Source: Aspidapion aeneum
Lineage: Eukaryota > Arthropoda > Insecta > Coleoptera > Brentidae
Direction: 5' to 3'
Assembly: GCA_963576565.1 (NCBI GenBank)
Contig: OY755040.1
Location: 27,324,703 to 27,388,702 of the forward strand
DNA length: 64,000 nucleotides
The notes under the pieces are model-generated. The model made no database searches and was not told where the DNA came from. It saw nothing but the letters and a program-made list of their open reading frames with translations. A program made the position numbers and the translations under genes. The number at the start of each line of letters is the position of its first letter. Position 1 is the first letter of the stretch. This document shows positions 11,660-53,039 of this stretch, in pieces.

Positions 11660-12815
11660 TAATTTATAGAAAACAATTTTATCGGATCAATTTTATCGAA
11701 GACATTTTTATCGAAAACTTTTTCATTGAATGACATTTTTTATCGAATTACAACTTTATCGAATGAATTTTTATCAAATGACATTTTTATCGAAAACTTC
11801 TTTATCAAATTACATTTCTATCAAACGCCGTTTTATCGAATATTTTATTATAAGGTATAATGATACAGTGGCTAAAAAAAGGCTTTAATAAACCCGGTTT
11901 AAAACACTGTTTCAATCAACTACATCATTGATAAGTGTCGTCACAACTCTGAAACTCCTTGTTATTAATGCTCTAAACCCATAACAACTCAGGAGATTCT
12001 GCATCTCTTCCCCAGAATTTAGTAAAATCCAAAAAGTCAAAAAAGTTTTGTTTTTTTACTATTTATAGAATCAGTTTAAATATTGACTTTTTCCGCTTGT
12101 TGGCAATGAGGTCCCGTTTGAACCAATTTGAATGATTTCAAAACTAGCCAAAAGCTGCTTTTGAACCAGCACATGAGTGTTGAGACTCAACTTAGCATTA
12201 ATGCATATATTGCGAATATCAAATTCGTAAAGGCAGCTTGACATGAAGCAATAAACTCTGCAATAAATTGCAGCAATAACTTGCAAGGTTAAAATATTGC
12301 AAACAATGATATTTGCAGTTCAGTTGACAAGGTGCAAGTCAATTTTAATTGCAATAGGAAAAGGTGCACACTGCTTTTTAGAGCTGTATTGCGCGCAGAA
12401 GGAGACGATTATATGACCACATTTTTGAAAGGGATAAAAACAATAATTTTTTTTTGTTAAGAAGTTTTATAGCAGGTGATAAATTACAATATGTGGTAAT
12501 AATTTGGACCAGCAACACTATCAGTTACACATCTGAAGTTGAATCAGAAAAACAGTTAAGATTTTTTTTTTGATATATTAACCTAAAAAGAGCAGGTTAG
12601 AGTATTAATCTAACCAGGTCATTAACTATTAATTCATCGGCCCCTGGTCTGCTTCGGCTGGACTTTTGTAGTTTAGATAGGTTGCGATTCGGTAAATAGG
12701 TTTTCGATAAAAAAAAATGTAATTCGATAAAACGGTTTTCTATAAAAATGAAATTTGATAAAAAAAATCGATAAAATGGCATTCGATAGTTTTTTCGATA
12801 AAAGTGTTTTTGGTA
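11660..12815. mobile_element. FB-like foldback with tandem TTTTATCGAA arms
   Basis: The left arm (11660-11850) is an array of about ten variants of a 10-20 bp unit based on TTTTATCGAAnnACATT. The right arm (12680-12815) carries the same unit in reverse complement (TTCGATAAAA). The 0.8-kb centre has no recognised gene. Inverted arms built from short tandem repeats are the hallmark of FB elements in flies; homology to FB is not implied. Confidence 0.7.
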
Positions 12816-13845
12816 AATAAACCGCGGCCAAAGTTTGATCGTCTCGTATTTCGTAAAGCCTTAAAGGATAAGGCTTCAGGCGTATTTGACAAAGCAGTAG
12901 GTACTGTTTTTAGCCAAATAATTTTGATGCTCACTTAAAAAACAACCCGTACAACGTCCAAAAACATAGGAAAAAGTAAAAGAAAGAATTATAAGTCTTT
13001 ATATACAAATTAACATTTGCAAAATAATAATCAAATTACAACTATACATTATAATATAAAAAGAAAAACAAAACAAGAAATACAGCCAGCGCTGTAATAA
13101 CAGCACTACTACTGGCAGAGGCATATTTAATGGAGTAAGCTTATGCCAGACATTAGCTTTTACTGGTTAAATAATATTATAAAATCGATTTATAAATTGT
13201 GTTCAAAACTTTTGTTAAGGAAAGCCAAGGAGGCTCCATCTAACGTATTATTCAAAAAGAATATGTCCAATACTGTTTGTCGAATGAAATAGTACTTCAT
13301 GCATGTGTAAACTTTGCTTTATTTGCAATCACTGTCACTTTTGTGGTTGTATTGAAAGCGGTGAAATAAAAAAGGAAAAAATCAAGTCAAGTTAGATATT
13401 ATGCCAAAATTAACGTATCAGACTGTGTGCCCTTATCCGCAAACGCATCTAGTATTTACCATGCCAAATCGTGCTATTTTATTATTATTATCATTGTCCT
13501 TTTCAAATTAAAGTTTTAGTCTGGCTGTGACTTTTATTTTTGCTTTTAGGTTTTCGACTCATTATTTTCTTTTAAGCTTTCTCAAGCCAGAGCATTTCCA
13601 TAATATTCGTACGTTTGATGAAATCTGATATTTCCCTCTAAAAAAACCAAGCAGTGACTTCGTGCATTTTAACTACATTCGGATTTTTCAGTTTTCTTTC
13701 ATTATCCTCATTAAACTGGCGAAGAAATGTTGGCTTCACCCTCAGATATCTAAAATTACTGCAAATTGACGTATGTAAATAATATCAACTTCCTTTTCGC
13801 CGTCCTTCTCTTTGCCACTCCACTTTGGTTTTTTTTTCTTTGATG
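12816..13845. other. No gene seen
   Basis: AT-rich sequence; short frames such as 12740-12934 on minus are partly made of the repeat array and are not credible genes. Confidence 0.5.
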
Positions 13846-13848
13846 TTC

Positions 13849-14175
13849 AAAATTCAATTCAATTCAAAAATTTAAAACTTTATTTTTTCACTGATAGCAG
13901 CTATATGTATATGGACATCGTCAAAAAAAAAAAAAAAAATATAGAATATGGGTTTACATTGCAGACATAACGCTAAAATATTTTTTCTTCTAAAATTCCA
14001 CCAAAAAAGATTTTGGTTTCTTTTTAAATATATTAACATTCAACCTGTTTTGTATTTCCGAGGGTATTTTATTAAAAGCCTTTGGTCCTAAAAAGTTTTG
14101 ACTTACTAAGACGATTCTTTGGAATTAAAAACACGTCTTTATTTCTGGTGTTATAATTATGGTAGGTATTAAGTA
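13849..14175 (-). mobile_element. LINE 3' end fragment (CR1/Jockey-like C-terminus)
   Basis: Read on minus, about 14160-14000 encodes Y-N-T-R-N-K-D...I-P-K-N-R-L, then after a frameshift F-N-K-I-P-S-E-I-Q-N, the C-terminal pattern of CR1/Jockey-like reverse transcriptases (compare 47260-48000). It ends in an ATTCAATT-type tail at 13849-13870 like the plus-strand LINE at 48580-48604. Confidence 0.6.
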
Positions 14176-14589
14176 TTTTTTAAATGTATTTTTCCTTAAC
14201 TTTTTTAACCTGAGCAATCATCGTTTGTCAAAAAAGTTATATATAGGGTTTTTAAAGTGGAATCTAGGAGAAATAAGAAGTTCGTATTTAAGAGCTGTAA
14301 ATATTTGTAGTAATAATGAAGAATTAACCACAAAAATCTACAAAAATAAAAAGGACTTAGAACAGAATGCTTATTCCGAGAAATTAATAAACTCAACGAT
14401 CTCTTAAATTAAAAATAACCCAACTGTAGCTAATTTTCAGAATAATAATATCTTCGATGTTATTAACATTATGTTCAAGGGATTTCAGAAAACATAAGTC
14501 AAACATTATAATATTAAAACAGTATTCTCATCGTGAAATACGATAAGGAGTTTTGTAACTAAAACAAAACCAGAAAATCCGTTAAATAA

Positions 14590-14712
14590 TTGTTACTCAC
14601 GCGGTGAGCGCGTCGCTCACTTATAAACTCTTTTCTTAATTATTCTCGCAATTTTGCAGCTCAAGAATAGAGCATGTCAAGAAAAGAGCGACTCGCTCAC
14701 CAGCGAGTAACG
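14590..14712. repeat. Inverted repeat, 27-bp arms rich in GTGAGCG
   Basis: GTTACTCACGCGGTGAGCG at 14591 onward is mirrored by CGCTCACCAGCGAGTAAC ending at about 14710. It directly precedes the piggyBac-like relic and follows a TTAA, so it may be that element's subterminal repeat. Confidence 0.6.
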
Positions 14713-14819
14713 ACGTCATCTTCATTTCTGCGATTTTTAAAAGTAAACTTACCGATTTTTGTGTTGTTTCCATCGACTTTACTTTTTCAAATCATCTGAC
14801 GCTACAATATTAATGTGTA

Positions 14820-15213
14820 ATAGATTCTAAAGAAGAGGCGAGACTCTTTAAAATATTTGACGAGTTGGAGCAAGAGGATTTGTTACTTGAACAGACGCAA
14901 GAGCAAAATTTGAACAATCAAGAAGGCGACCTAGATTCTGTTGAAGTCCAAACTAGACATTTGAGACTGACTCGGAGTTTTCGGCGGATGACAGAAATAA
15001 TACTGATAAGTCTGAAAATGGTCCTAACTACATCGGCAAAGACAAAAAAACTATTTGGAACCACTGTGAGCGGAAAACCAGCCGGACTAGACAGCACAAT
15101 ATTATTAGCAAATTATTGACAGTGAAGTCTGCTGCAAAGGATGCTAGAACTCCATATAAAAATTGGAACTTGCTCATAACAGACGAAATCCTTTGGAGAA
15201 AATTTAAGTGTAA
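14820..15213 (+). mobile_element. piggyBac-like transposase N-terminal relic
   Basis: An acidic N-terminus (about 14838-15000) leads into Y-I-G-K-D-K-K-T-I-W and later R-T-R-Q-H-N-I, K-S-A-A-K-D-A, W-N-L-L-I-T-D-E-I-L, a pattern of piggyBac-derived (DDE_Tnp_1_7) transposases. The reading frame changes once and then runs into mariner-like sequence, so the catalytic part is lost. Confidence 0.65.
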
Positions 15214-15229
15214 GAGTTGTTTGCGCTTT

Positions 15230-15790
15230 TTAAAATGGCAACATGGACAAACCTCGTTCTGGACGTCCATCACCTTCCCAAATCGACTACAATTTGGGAA
15301 AAATTCGAGAGCTCGTGCTCACAGACCGTCGACAGACCAAATACCAATTCTTTGGAAATTTTAGGAAGATTGCGGCAACAGTGTTAGTAAAAAAATACTC
15401 GAATGGTGGCAGACTGGGTCTTCCACCACGAGAATGCACCTGCATATATAGCCATATCTGTTAGACAGTTGTTGGCCAAAAATGGCATGGTTCCGCTGCC
15501 CCACACACCTTACTCGCCTGACCTGGCTCCGTGCGACTTCTTCTTATTTCCACACATGAAAAGGAACATAAAAGGACACTGATTTTACAGCCTTAGAGAG
15601 GTTAAGAAAACAACGGGGGAGGAGTTGCCAGCCATTTTTAAAGATAACCACAAAAATGTTTCAATGAGCGGAAGCACCGATAGGACAACTGTATTAGTAG
15701 AAATGAAGAGTATTTGAAAAGGGATAAAATTTTGTCAAAAAAATTGAAATGTATAGCTTTTAAAAAATAATTCCGATTTTTTTTGGGTAC
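15230..15790 (+). mobile_element. mariner-like transposase relic, internally deleted
   Basis: Segment 15240-15390 encodes K-P-R-S-G-R-P-S...R-E-L-V-L-T-D-R-R-Q-T, the linker and second helix-turn-helix of mariner transposases. Segment 15405-15590 encodes H-H-E-N-A-P-A-Y and Y-S-P-D-L-A-P-C-D-F-F-L-F-P, the second and third catalytic regions. Segment 15660-15725 encodes a decayed F-N-E-R-K-H-R...C-I-S-R-N-E-E-Y C-terminus. Stops and frameshifts make it inactive. Confidence 0.8.
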
Positions 15791-15929
15791 CCCCTAGTAT
15801 GTTTACATTTTTGTGACTCATGAAAAATCAAAATTATACACATAATGTGAAGTGAGCTCCAAGCTCACCTGCGAGCAATGGCGTTTCATTTAAACACAGG
15901 GGAAACCCAGGGTATGGTGGAAAGATCAA

Positions 15930-16310
15930 AAAGTACCCAATTACGGGAGATTGACAAATCCAGTTTGGCGGATCATGCTTGGTCAAATGATCACAGGATT
16001 CACTGGTCTAAAGGTAAAGTTTTGCATAAAGAGTCGCAATAAAGAAAACGAAAATGTATTCAAGAGCATTTATAATGCAGAACAAAGAAATTTTAAATGA
16101 ACCAATATTGAATATTATGGAAACGTCTCCTTATGAAAAACAAGCGTCTTACGATTAAGGAAGCGGGCCGACTCATTTGACTGCACAGCAAGTAGTATAA
16201 GTAGTAGTCTGAATTGCTTACTTTACACATAAAAACGGTTAGTGATACTTACTCACCGAAACGCAGTGTTTAAAATAAATAGACAATGGAAGTCCGAAAT
16301 TTAAAATTCA
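15930..16310 (+). mobile_element. Penelope-like element 3' fragment
   Basis: From about 15947 the frame reads E-I-D-K-S-S-L-A-D-H-A-W-S-N-D-H, then W-S-K-G-K-V-L, a stop, R-K-R-K-C-I-Q-E-H: the C-terminal part of the Penelope endonuclease domain. The tail 16238-16306 (CGAAACGCAGTGTTTAAAA) is the mirror of 10685-10750. Confidence 0.7.
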
Positions 16311-16319
16311 ATCATTGTT

Positions 16320-18090
16320 TACAAGTTTCAAATCTCCTTTAAAAAGTCGAGAGTCGGCATTGGTTAATCCAGACACACTGCAATCGATCGACGACTTTTG
16401 GCTTCTTTAAGTTTGAGCAGCATAAAATTTATTTTCAAGAGATTTTTCTCGACATAATATGCTGTCCAAATTCGGTAATAATGTTTAGCTCTAATTTAAG
16501 GGTTTTACTATTTATTTTAAGCTAATTCTCTTTTTGGTCCTTTTTTCCTTAATCAATCTTAATGTATAATTAAAAGAATTGATAGAAAAATATAAACCAT
16601 TTTTACTAAGTTGGGATTTTGTTGATCAGTCAACAAATAGTTCTCATTTAAATTTCTACTACTCGCCTTCATAATTTACTTTCGTTTGCCGGTTTAATAC
16701 ATAGCTAGATGCGGATAAGGACATGAAGACTAATACGTGTTAAATAAACAAGTTTTTGCAAGTAGAACTTTTAAGTCAAAACAATTTAGGGTACAACTCA
16801 GTAAGGTAGATATTAACTAAACTGTAAATGGTACAGAGTAAAACTTGTAAAAGTAAAACGATTTGAGAATTGTTCTTTGCGTCAAAATTAATAAGTAATA
16901 ACGTCTCTCTTTAATATCTACATCTCTGGTACAAGAACTGATATGGTCGTTTGTCAACATCCATATAGTAATGTACCCTTTCATCGACATTCACCACAAT
17001 TCTGACAAATAAATACAGTGACTATTAAAAATGTCAAAAATGGCCAAAAATCTCGATGACCCAACCTAAACACAAGAAGTTGAGAATGCGTTTATAAATT
17101 TTCGTTAAAAAATTAGTGCCGATAAAAAAGATGATGACCAATGAAGCGAATATAAAAGTGGTGCATTGGAGTGAAACATAGGTAGTAATTAGAATGCTTA
17201 AAGCAATATGCTTGAATGAAGTGCTAGAAAATTTGACTATTCTGACAATGATTGTTCCGAGGTTCCGACATAGTTTTTTTGGTCTCATTTTTAAGATTAA
17301 TGTGATACTTAAAAAAAACAGGAAATGTTATTAGTAAGCGATTTTGTCTTTTTGTTTTATTCATTAATAAATAATAATTGAGATTTATTTCATGGATATC
17401 TTGAGTTTTTCAAATTGCTTATATCTAGCCCTGTTTTAAATATCACGGCATTGTTAAACTATCCGATGTACTAAAAATTAGCTGGCCTACGCCAAAAACA
17501 CTGAAAATTAAGTTAATTTTGTAAAAGGTTTTCCTATGTCAGTACCCGGAAAGAAATATATACTGGAAAATGTTTTTTAATATTTTTGAGAAAAAAAAAA
17601 CAGCAAATTTATTCAAACATAACGAACCTCCTGTAAAATTTTACATTTTCTAATACATATACATCAGATATGAAAATTATATTATAAATGAATGTCAGTA
17701 AGCAAGCATTTAGGTGCTTAACTCACCTGGGTTCCTATTAAAGGCATGCCATCAAAAATAAGAATATTAACATCTCTGTTTCAATCATAATCCAGATCTG
17801 AAATGGTAAAACTTTTATCACTAGCATTAATTAAAACTCACGGAAAAAAGGGATGGTTAAAGTATTTCTAAAAAAAAATTAAACCCACTTAGAACATGGC
17901 AGCGTATATACGAGGCGTTAAGCAGAGATTATTATGTTGTCAGTTCTACGTGTTACAAACAGGTTAATATTGCTACCGAAGCCGACGCAGCGCCGTGGTT
18001 CAAAACCCCCTAAAAATGACGCATTCGGCCTCCTATATGACTTTAAGCAAGTCAATAATTAGCTACTATTATACTAAGATCATGACCTAT
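16320..18090. other. No gene seen
   Basis: AT-rich sequence; the minus-strand frame at 17034-17288 has no family signature. Confidence 0.5.
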
Positions 18091-18092
18091 AC

Positions 18093-18673
18093 TATAGTTG
18101 ATATTGTATTAAAGTGACACCGCGTCATCAAAACCTTGATGGGCGGTAAGGGAGTAGATTTAATTATTTTCTTGATATTGATTCCCAAAATGAGACACTG
18201 TACTAATTAGTCATAAGCTTACTATTTTACTTGCTTTTTATTGATGTCTTCTTCTAAACGATTTCATTAGAAAGGAACATATATACTCTTATCTGGTTGT
18301 TACGAACATATTGGTTTAGCCGGGCTTTGACGTTTTTCATTCCATGTTGTTTTGACTGTTTAGGTCAAACAAATTACGACGGAGCTTTTTACAAAACAAA
18401 TTACCGTTTTTGCAACTAAATCTATATTTGCGCACATTTTAATATAATTTTGGATCCTCTTTTATGTTTCGGATCTTTATTTATTAGGTACCTATTTGAT
18501 CTCTCCTTTAAAAGATCTTAGTATTTTATCCTTCGAACATTATACCCCGAGCGGCACACTGCATGTACAAAGTGAAACACAAATTTTTTAAGGCTTTTTT
18601 ACTTAGATTTTGCCGCAAAATTTAGTTTACCATAGCTATGACGCGGTGCCACTTTAATACAATATCAACTATA
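18093..18673. mobile_element. Foldback, 36-bp arms
   Basis: TATAGTTGATATTGTATTAA plus AGTGACACCGCGTCAT (18093-18128) is mirrored at 18638-18673 with two mismatches. The interior is AT-rich and non-coding. Confidence 0.75.
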
Positions 18674-18689
18674 TCAAGTCGCTAAAGTG

Positions 18690-21650
18690 TTGCATTTTTT
18701 GGTTTGTTTGTCTTTATCCTGGATAGAAAAATTAGTGACTTGTTTATATTAATGAAAGTTTTTGTTAAAAGATAATTTAATATGGATAAAATCGCTATTG
18801 GGCGGTACTTCTAGAATATAATATTAATAATACTATTATAGATATTTAATAGTATAAAACGATTTTTTTTTAACGAGTAATAATTTATAATTTTTATTTA
18901 TTTTTATTTATTTATATATCTTTAGAGTTCCACCTAGCTCACCTTTAAAATTAATAACGTTAAGACCCTATATATTACTGCTTTTAATGCTGATAATATC
19001 TCACCCGTTCTGACCCGTCCTTTTAAGAAATACCTTTTAATATAAAGTGTCCCAATTTTAAAAATAGACAATTTCATGTTAAACAGTTTATTATACATAT
19101 TAGCCTGTTTTGAAAAGAAAGCTTACTGTTCCGATAAAAAGTTCACTTTTATCACTTATTTAAGAGATCAAAGTGTCACTTTTTATCCTGAAAATTGCGG
19201 AAAACAGATAAAAAACCTCGCAATAAAAGTTATTATTCCTCAAAGGATTGTAGTTCTCGCTACGCTTGTGCTACAACCTTTTTGCCTGGGGGGAAAAGTG
19301 CCATGAAAGTTGGTAAATAAAATACAGCGTGGCCGTAAAAAAGCATCCAAACAACTTTTAAACGAAATTAGATACCAATTTTAAGTAAAAAAAAAGACTG
19401 TTTTGTTCTAAGTCTGACTGTTCAGATTTTCGAGGGCCTTAAATTGCCAAAAGTTTCAAAATTTACATGTCAATATCTAAAAAACTATACTTAGGTTTTA
19501 TCTATTTCAGTCACCCTGTATGCTAAGAACTAATGTGCTGGATACCCTCAAATTAATAAAAGAAACATTTTATTATAATAATCAGTGGCGTATTTAGGAA
19601 AAAGTTTCGGGGTGGGCCCGAGACAGTTTTTGGGGGTCGGGGCGAGACCCCATGAGACCGTATTTTATGCTATTTTATGTTTGTATTCATAAAATATGAG
19701 GAAAATATCAAAAAAAATCTTAGCTTCGGGGGGCCCGTCAAAAATTTGCATTTTTAAAAAACCTCTGCGATTTTTACTTTTAGCGAATTGTCAATTCTAG
19801 TAATGGGGTCGTAGAGCTTAAAGCTTTAGCTTTCGAACAAGCCAAAAGTCTTTGAAATCGGCAGTAATAACGAATTTATACCCAAAGAAAATTAATGCGG
19901 CAGTTTTATGCGGTTTTGAACCACTGTGCGCAGTCTATGAATAAAATATCAAAGTTTTTATAAAACTCAAGATACTGCATCGTTGTACAAATTTTGAATT
20001 TTATTCGAAAAGCATGTATTTGTAAAACGTTTTTTTTTTTATATTATAGCTTTTCTGTCCTCCTTTTAAGAGTCCGAAATCGGTGTGAAAACTAACCTAG
20101 GTTATTGGAAAAAACAGATTTGTAAATAATAACAAATAAATAAGTGAAAAGTGGAAAACATACAAAAGTTAATAACTTAAATTAAATTTTGACCGCGCGC
20201 AGTTCGTTCGGCTCGTCTCGCCGATGCATTGTTGTCATTTGTGAGAAGTAATAGTCTCTCCCTAACGGCTTGTGCGTGTAATAGGCTGTAACATATGCAG
20301 ATTGAAGTTTTGAATTTTTTATAAAAATAAATATATCCGAATTTGACAATTGCCTTACTATGGGTAAACTGTAAAAAATATTGTTATTATAATCGAAAAA
20401 TCTATTAATATGTAATTTAACACTCTGTTCAAAACTTGGAATTTTTGGTTATTTTCTAAGTAGAAGAACACTCTTTTTACAATTTTTCATAAAAATTTCA
20501 TGAAAATCGGTCAAGAGGTTCAGAAACTATCGTTGTATAGACAAAAACTTACAAAAAAAATTAATTAAATTGAGTTTTACTGATATGTCTACGTTCCTAC
20601 ACCGTCACACTGGCTTGTTATACGCAATGTTATACGTTGGTTTAATATATAGTAGCTTAAGACAATTTTTTAATTGTTTTGGCCCTTGGGTTAAAAGAGG
20701 TACTGATCAACATCTTAAAAGAGAAATCTAAAATATGTACGCATAAGTGACAAAAAACTAAAAACATCAAACTTGCTTCTGGATGTTTTAATCTTGTAAA
20801 AATAGTTGGACATTGTAAAAAGTTTTTTAAATCGAAAAAATACTTTACAGGAACCTAAACCCTCCCTGTCAATATTAATAAGACTAAAAGTAAATGTTCA
20901 ACAGCCAAAAAACTTCCCGAATATTTACAATAATCATCTCATAATAAATTTATACAGTAGTTATCACCATGAAAGAAAGTAAACCAGACCTACAAAGCCG
21001 CGCATGCGCAACACAAAAATTTCAGATTTAAAAATATATAAATGACTTTTTTAACCTCTCTGAAACTAATATATTTATAATAATTTTGTTTACTTTCCTT
21101 CTGTTGTGGATTTCTAAATAAGAAAACCATAATAGTATACCAATGAGTACGGAAAATTAGCTCGTCACTTTCATTTGAAATACGTATCCGTATCTATCCG
21201 CATACTAAACATTTATCCGCAGACGTCAATTTTGCTTACATTTTGTAACTAATAATAAAAAAAATTGTTGCTTTTATTTTATATTGGGACTTTGTTATTA
21301 ATATAAGATAGAAAATAGTAAAAATTTGCAAACCAAGCATTTTTCCTTTTACATAGTCAAATTAAAAAACGCAATTATAAATCGCGTTTTAGAGATTTAA
21401 AAAAAAGTTGTATATTCATTTTCTCTGATAGATCTTATAATTCCAAAAAAAAAATAACTTCTAGGAATTTTAGTTTAAAGTTAAAAATACCTATGATATT
21501 TTAACTTTAAAAATACCCTTAGAATCATTCTTGTCAATTTAATTTTTTGATAAATCTGTATCGGAACTTCCAGTTTATAAGTTAATGAACGGAACTGAAT
21601 TTGTTACTCAGAAAAATAAAAGTTGCAAGAATATTGGTAAAAACGACTCT
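18690..21650. other. No gene seen; scattered transposon traces
   Basis: A CAGTGGCGTATTTAGG start at 19586 resembles a hAT-type terminus but no partner end was found. A CpG-richer patch at 20190-20290 has no open frame. Segment 20488-20545 carries the ATGAAAATCGG...GGTT module described among the findings. Confidence 0.45.
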
Positions 21651-22215
21651 TGTTCAAAAGATCGATTTTCAAAACAGCGACATTCAAAAGAGCGACGTAT
21701 CAAAACAGCGATATTCAAAAGAGGAGATATCTAATAAAATTAACGACTGTTTCAAACAGCGACTTTAAAAACAGCGACCATTTATTTTATTTTTAAATGT
21801 AAACTAGTTATGTTAGTCGTATAGCTCTCCTGTCCTCGAACCGAGTTAGGTTAGTTAACCTAGTTAGGTAAGTATACCGAACCTAACCTGGTTCGGTAAG
21901 TAAGCAAAAGCTAAGCTGGTAAGGTTAGTATACCTAACCCAACCTGGTTAGTAAATATTCCTAACCGAACCTGGTTTGAGGACAGGAGAGTAAACTGCTA
22001 ACCTATCAAACTTAGATAAAGATTTTTCGATGTTCTGATATATCGCTTTTTTGAATGTCGCTGTTTTAATATGTCGCTCTATTAAGTGTCGCTGTTTTTA
22101 TATGTCGCTATTTTGAACTATCGTCCTTTTGATACGTCGCTGTTTTAAATGTCGTTTAAATCAGACCGCTGTTTTAAATATCACTGTTTTAATTATTGCT
22201 CTTTTAAACCGAAGC
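21651..22215. mobile_element. FB-like foldback with GTCGCTGTTTT tandem arms
   Basis: The left arm (21651-21780) repeats AAAACAGCGAC-type units; the right arm (22027-22205) repeats the reverse complement (GTCGCTGTTTT) at intervals of about 16 bp. Nested inside is a second inverted pair, CTCTCCTGTCCTCGAACC (21825-21842) against its mirror at 21973-21990, enclosing several CTAACC(G/T)AACCTGGTT words. No coding capacity. Confidence 0.8.
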
Positions 22216-22261
22216 CGGTAAAAAGACTTATTATTTTCATCAATGTGACTATCATAACACA

Positions 22262-22330
22262 TATTTTTGTAGAAATAAAATTTCGGACTTCCATTATCTT
22301 TATTTATTTTGCCGAAATTTTATTTCTACA
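22262..22330. repeat. Penelope tail-related inverted repeat
   Basis: GAAATAAAATTTCGG at 22271-22285 faces CCGAAATTTTATTTC at 22312-22326. The segment between matches the Penelope tail seen at 10685 and 16290 (ACTTCCATT), so this is a third copy of that end. Confidence 0.65.
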
Positions 22331-22339
22331 CAATCATTG

Positions 22340-24220
22340 TCTACGAGTTTTAAACATATTTTTGTATTTAAGAAAAAAATCTTCAAGAATTTTTATTCTT
22401 GTAATTAAGAAGTTTGTTTTAATAAAAAATCAATTTTGGTGTTTAGAAAGGGACGGGAAATATTCAAATTCAATTTGGTAAGAACCATCTTAACCGTATT
22501 CTAAAATTAAAATATCGTTATTTTTAACTTTAGAAGAAAATATTTGTAGATTTATCAGAAAAACTACAGGAAAACGTTTAACAAAAAAAAATATTTCCTA
22601 AAAACTAGAAAACGCGTTGCTCGTTATTTTTTTTTATTATACCAAACTAAAGGACATTCAGAATGCTTATGCCTTGCTAAATTGAACTATTCCGTATCTT
22701 TGATAATAACAAAGTTAGTAATGATGGACATTAATTTGGAACAGCCTGTGTAACTCTATAACCTAATCAACGCTCTGAGCTATGCGCGTGCATAAATTGC
22801 ACTTTTTAAGTGGTAATTTCCGCACTTCTATGAACAGCATTCGCTTTTGAAAGTTAAAAAAAAAACTTAATTGCTACGAGCACTGGAAAAAAGTTTTGAC
22901 AGGGTTATAACAATGAGCTATAGAATTTGTAAAAAAATAGTTATCGTCATCTATAAGCGTGAAAGGCAAAAAGAACAAAAGCCAATAAAAAAGAAATAAA
23001 GTTTACGTCGAAATACATAAGAAATATTTTTTCGGATTTATATTCTGAATAAAAAAATACTAGACATACGTTTTTTTGCGAAATGGTCAAGTTAGTTTGA
23101 CCAAACAAAAAAACACAAAAAATCAGTACGTTTTACGAAGAAATTAGACATACAAACACACAATGTAACTAATCCTATGTGATAGTAGTGAAAAGTCGAT
23201 ACCAACGGACACGAGCCTGCTTTTTAATTGTTTAAATTTTTAAAACAAACCTTCGATTTCGTTTTTTTTTTTAAATTGGTCACTTAAACCGGGATAAAAG
23301 AACGCAATTAAAGATAGAAACAACTTAAGCTTTTTGCGACATAATTTTTTAGGTTAGTGAGACAAGATTTAATCTAATCTTGCCATTATTAGCCAAATTA
23401 TAAAAAAATAATGCTCAATACTTTTCAAATATAAAACATGCTTGTGACTCAATTTGGCTAAACGTTTTAGAAAGTAGTATTTAAAACCTGGTTTTATAAG
23501 AAAGCATAAAAAACCTATTCAATCCCTGGCTTATAAGATTTGCTATAAAGCCTATTTAGCGGCCGATTTTTAGACATTGGCATATTTTTAATTGACATTA
23601 CATTTATAAACTTTGAAATACAAAATACATAGTTTTGGTAAATGCAGAAAGTGTCCGGCGCTCGGCCTTTCAGGGTTTAATATTTGCATTAATGAATGAA
23701 GGATAAATATATATTTGTTTTAAACACAGAAATAAAATGATAATTTAGCAGGCATTTTAAAACCACAAAATCAGCTTTGTAATGTAATTTAAAATCATTA
23801 AAAAAAAGTCCGGACAAGGATTATTAAATCGGACATTTAAGGCCTATAAAGTTTTTTTTTTATAAGAGTTGTATGCCTATCTAGACTAACAAATAAAAAA
23901 TATTTTCTATTTTAATATTTGCTATTATTAGGTTACCAAGCAACCTTTATAAAATAATACATTTTCTTTTGGAACCTTGGTCGTAGATTGGCTAATAATG
24001 GCTATCAAGTTCAATCAAAGTTCCCTGACCAAAATTTTCAACTTATCAATGCTATTTAAAAGATAAAAACTATTTATCTTAGTATTGGCAACAATCATAA
24101 CAATAAAAATAATAACACAACTATACCAAAAACAAGAAAAAGTTCAATAATCATTTGGAAATAACTATCGTTCAATATAGCCCATTGTTGAAACCCTAAA
24201 TTCGTTGCTTTAGAAATATT
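22340..24220. other. Spacer downstream of Scm, no gene seen
   Basis: AT-rich with frequent stops. No exon or transposase signature found on either strand. Confidence 0.5.
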
Positions 24221-24246
24221 TTTATTAGACTGTACAACTTTTTATT
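24221..24246 (-). terminator. Candidate poly(A) signals of Scm
   Basis: Two AATAAA hexamers read on the minus strand at 24246-24241 and 24226-24221, 21-46 nt past the Scm stop. They suggest a very short 3' UTR, although longer forms cannot be excluded in such AT-rich DNA. Confidence 0.45.
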
Positions 24247-24266
24247 TTATTATAGCTATCAAATTT

Positions 24267-52654
<28,388 letters not shown>

Positions 52655-52701
52655 TTTGGTCCTTGGTAAAGCATATGTTGCTCACATAATACAGGAAGTA
52701 T
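52655..52701 (-). other. Probable Scm 5' UTR segment with upstream acceptor and overlapping uORF start
   Basis: Reading down the minus strand, a T-rich tract ends in AACAG at about 52702, a plausible acceptor, so the start codon probably lies in the second transcribed exon. An upstream ATG at 52674 (weak context, C at -3) opens a different frame that overlaps the Scm start and ends at 52456. Leaky scanning would be needed to reach the Scm ATG. Confidence 0.4.
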
Positions 52702-53039
52702 CTGTTAAGCAGCTAAACAGAGATAAAATTCAAAATCAACCTAAATATTTATTAAGTGTTGTAAATCTTGCACATTATTTTAAATAGAAGTTCTAGTAGT
52801 CCTGTAGGATTTTAACCAAAAATTTTTTACCTACTTTTGCTGGTATTTCTTATAGACAATTCTTTATTTTCTTCCAAATTCTATAATCAGTTACTGAACA
52901 AAATAAAAGTCCTTTCAACTATAAAATTTCATGCTACAGTTACGAAAATATTGTCAAAAAGAGGCTTTCTACACTTAGATGACTTATTTGCCTACAAATT
53001 CATTTTTTTAAATCTATGGTTTTGAAACTATTTTGATAA

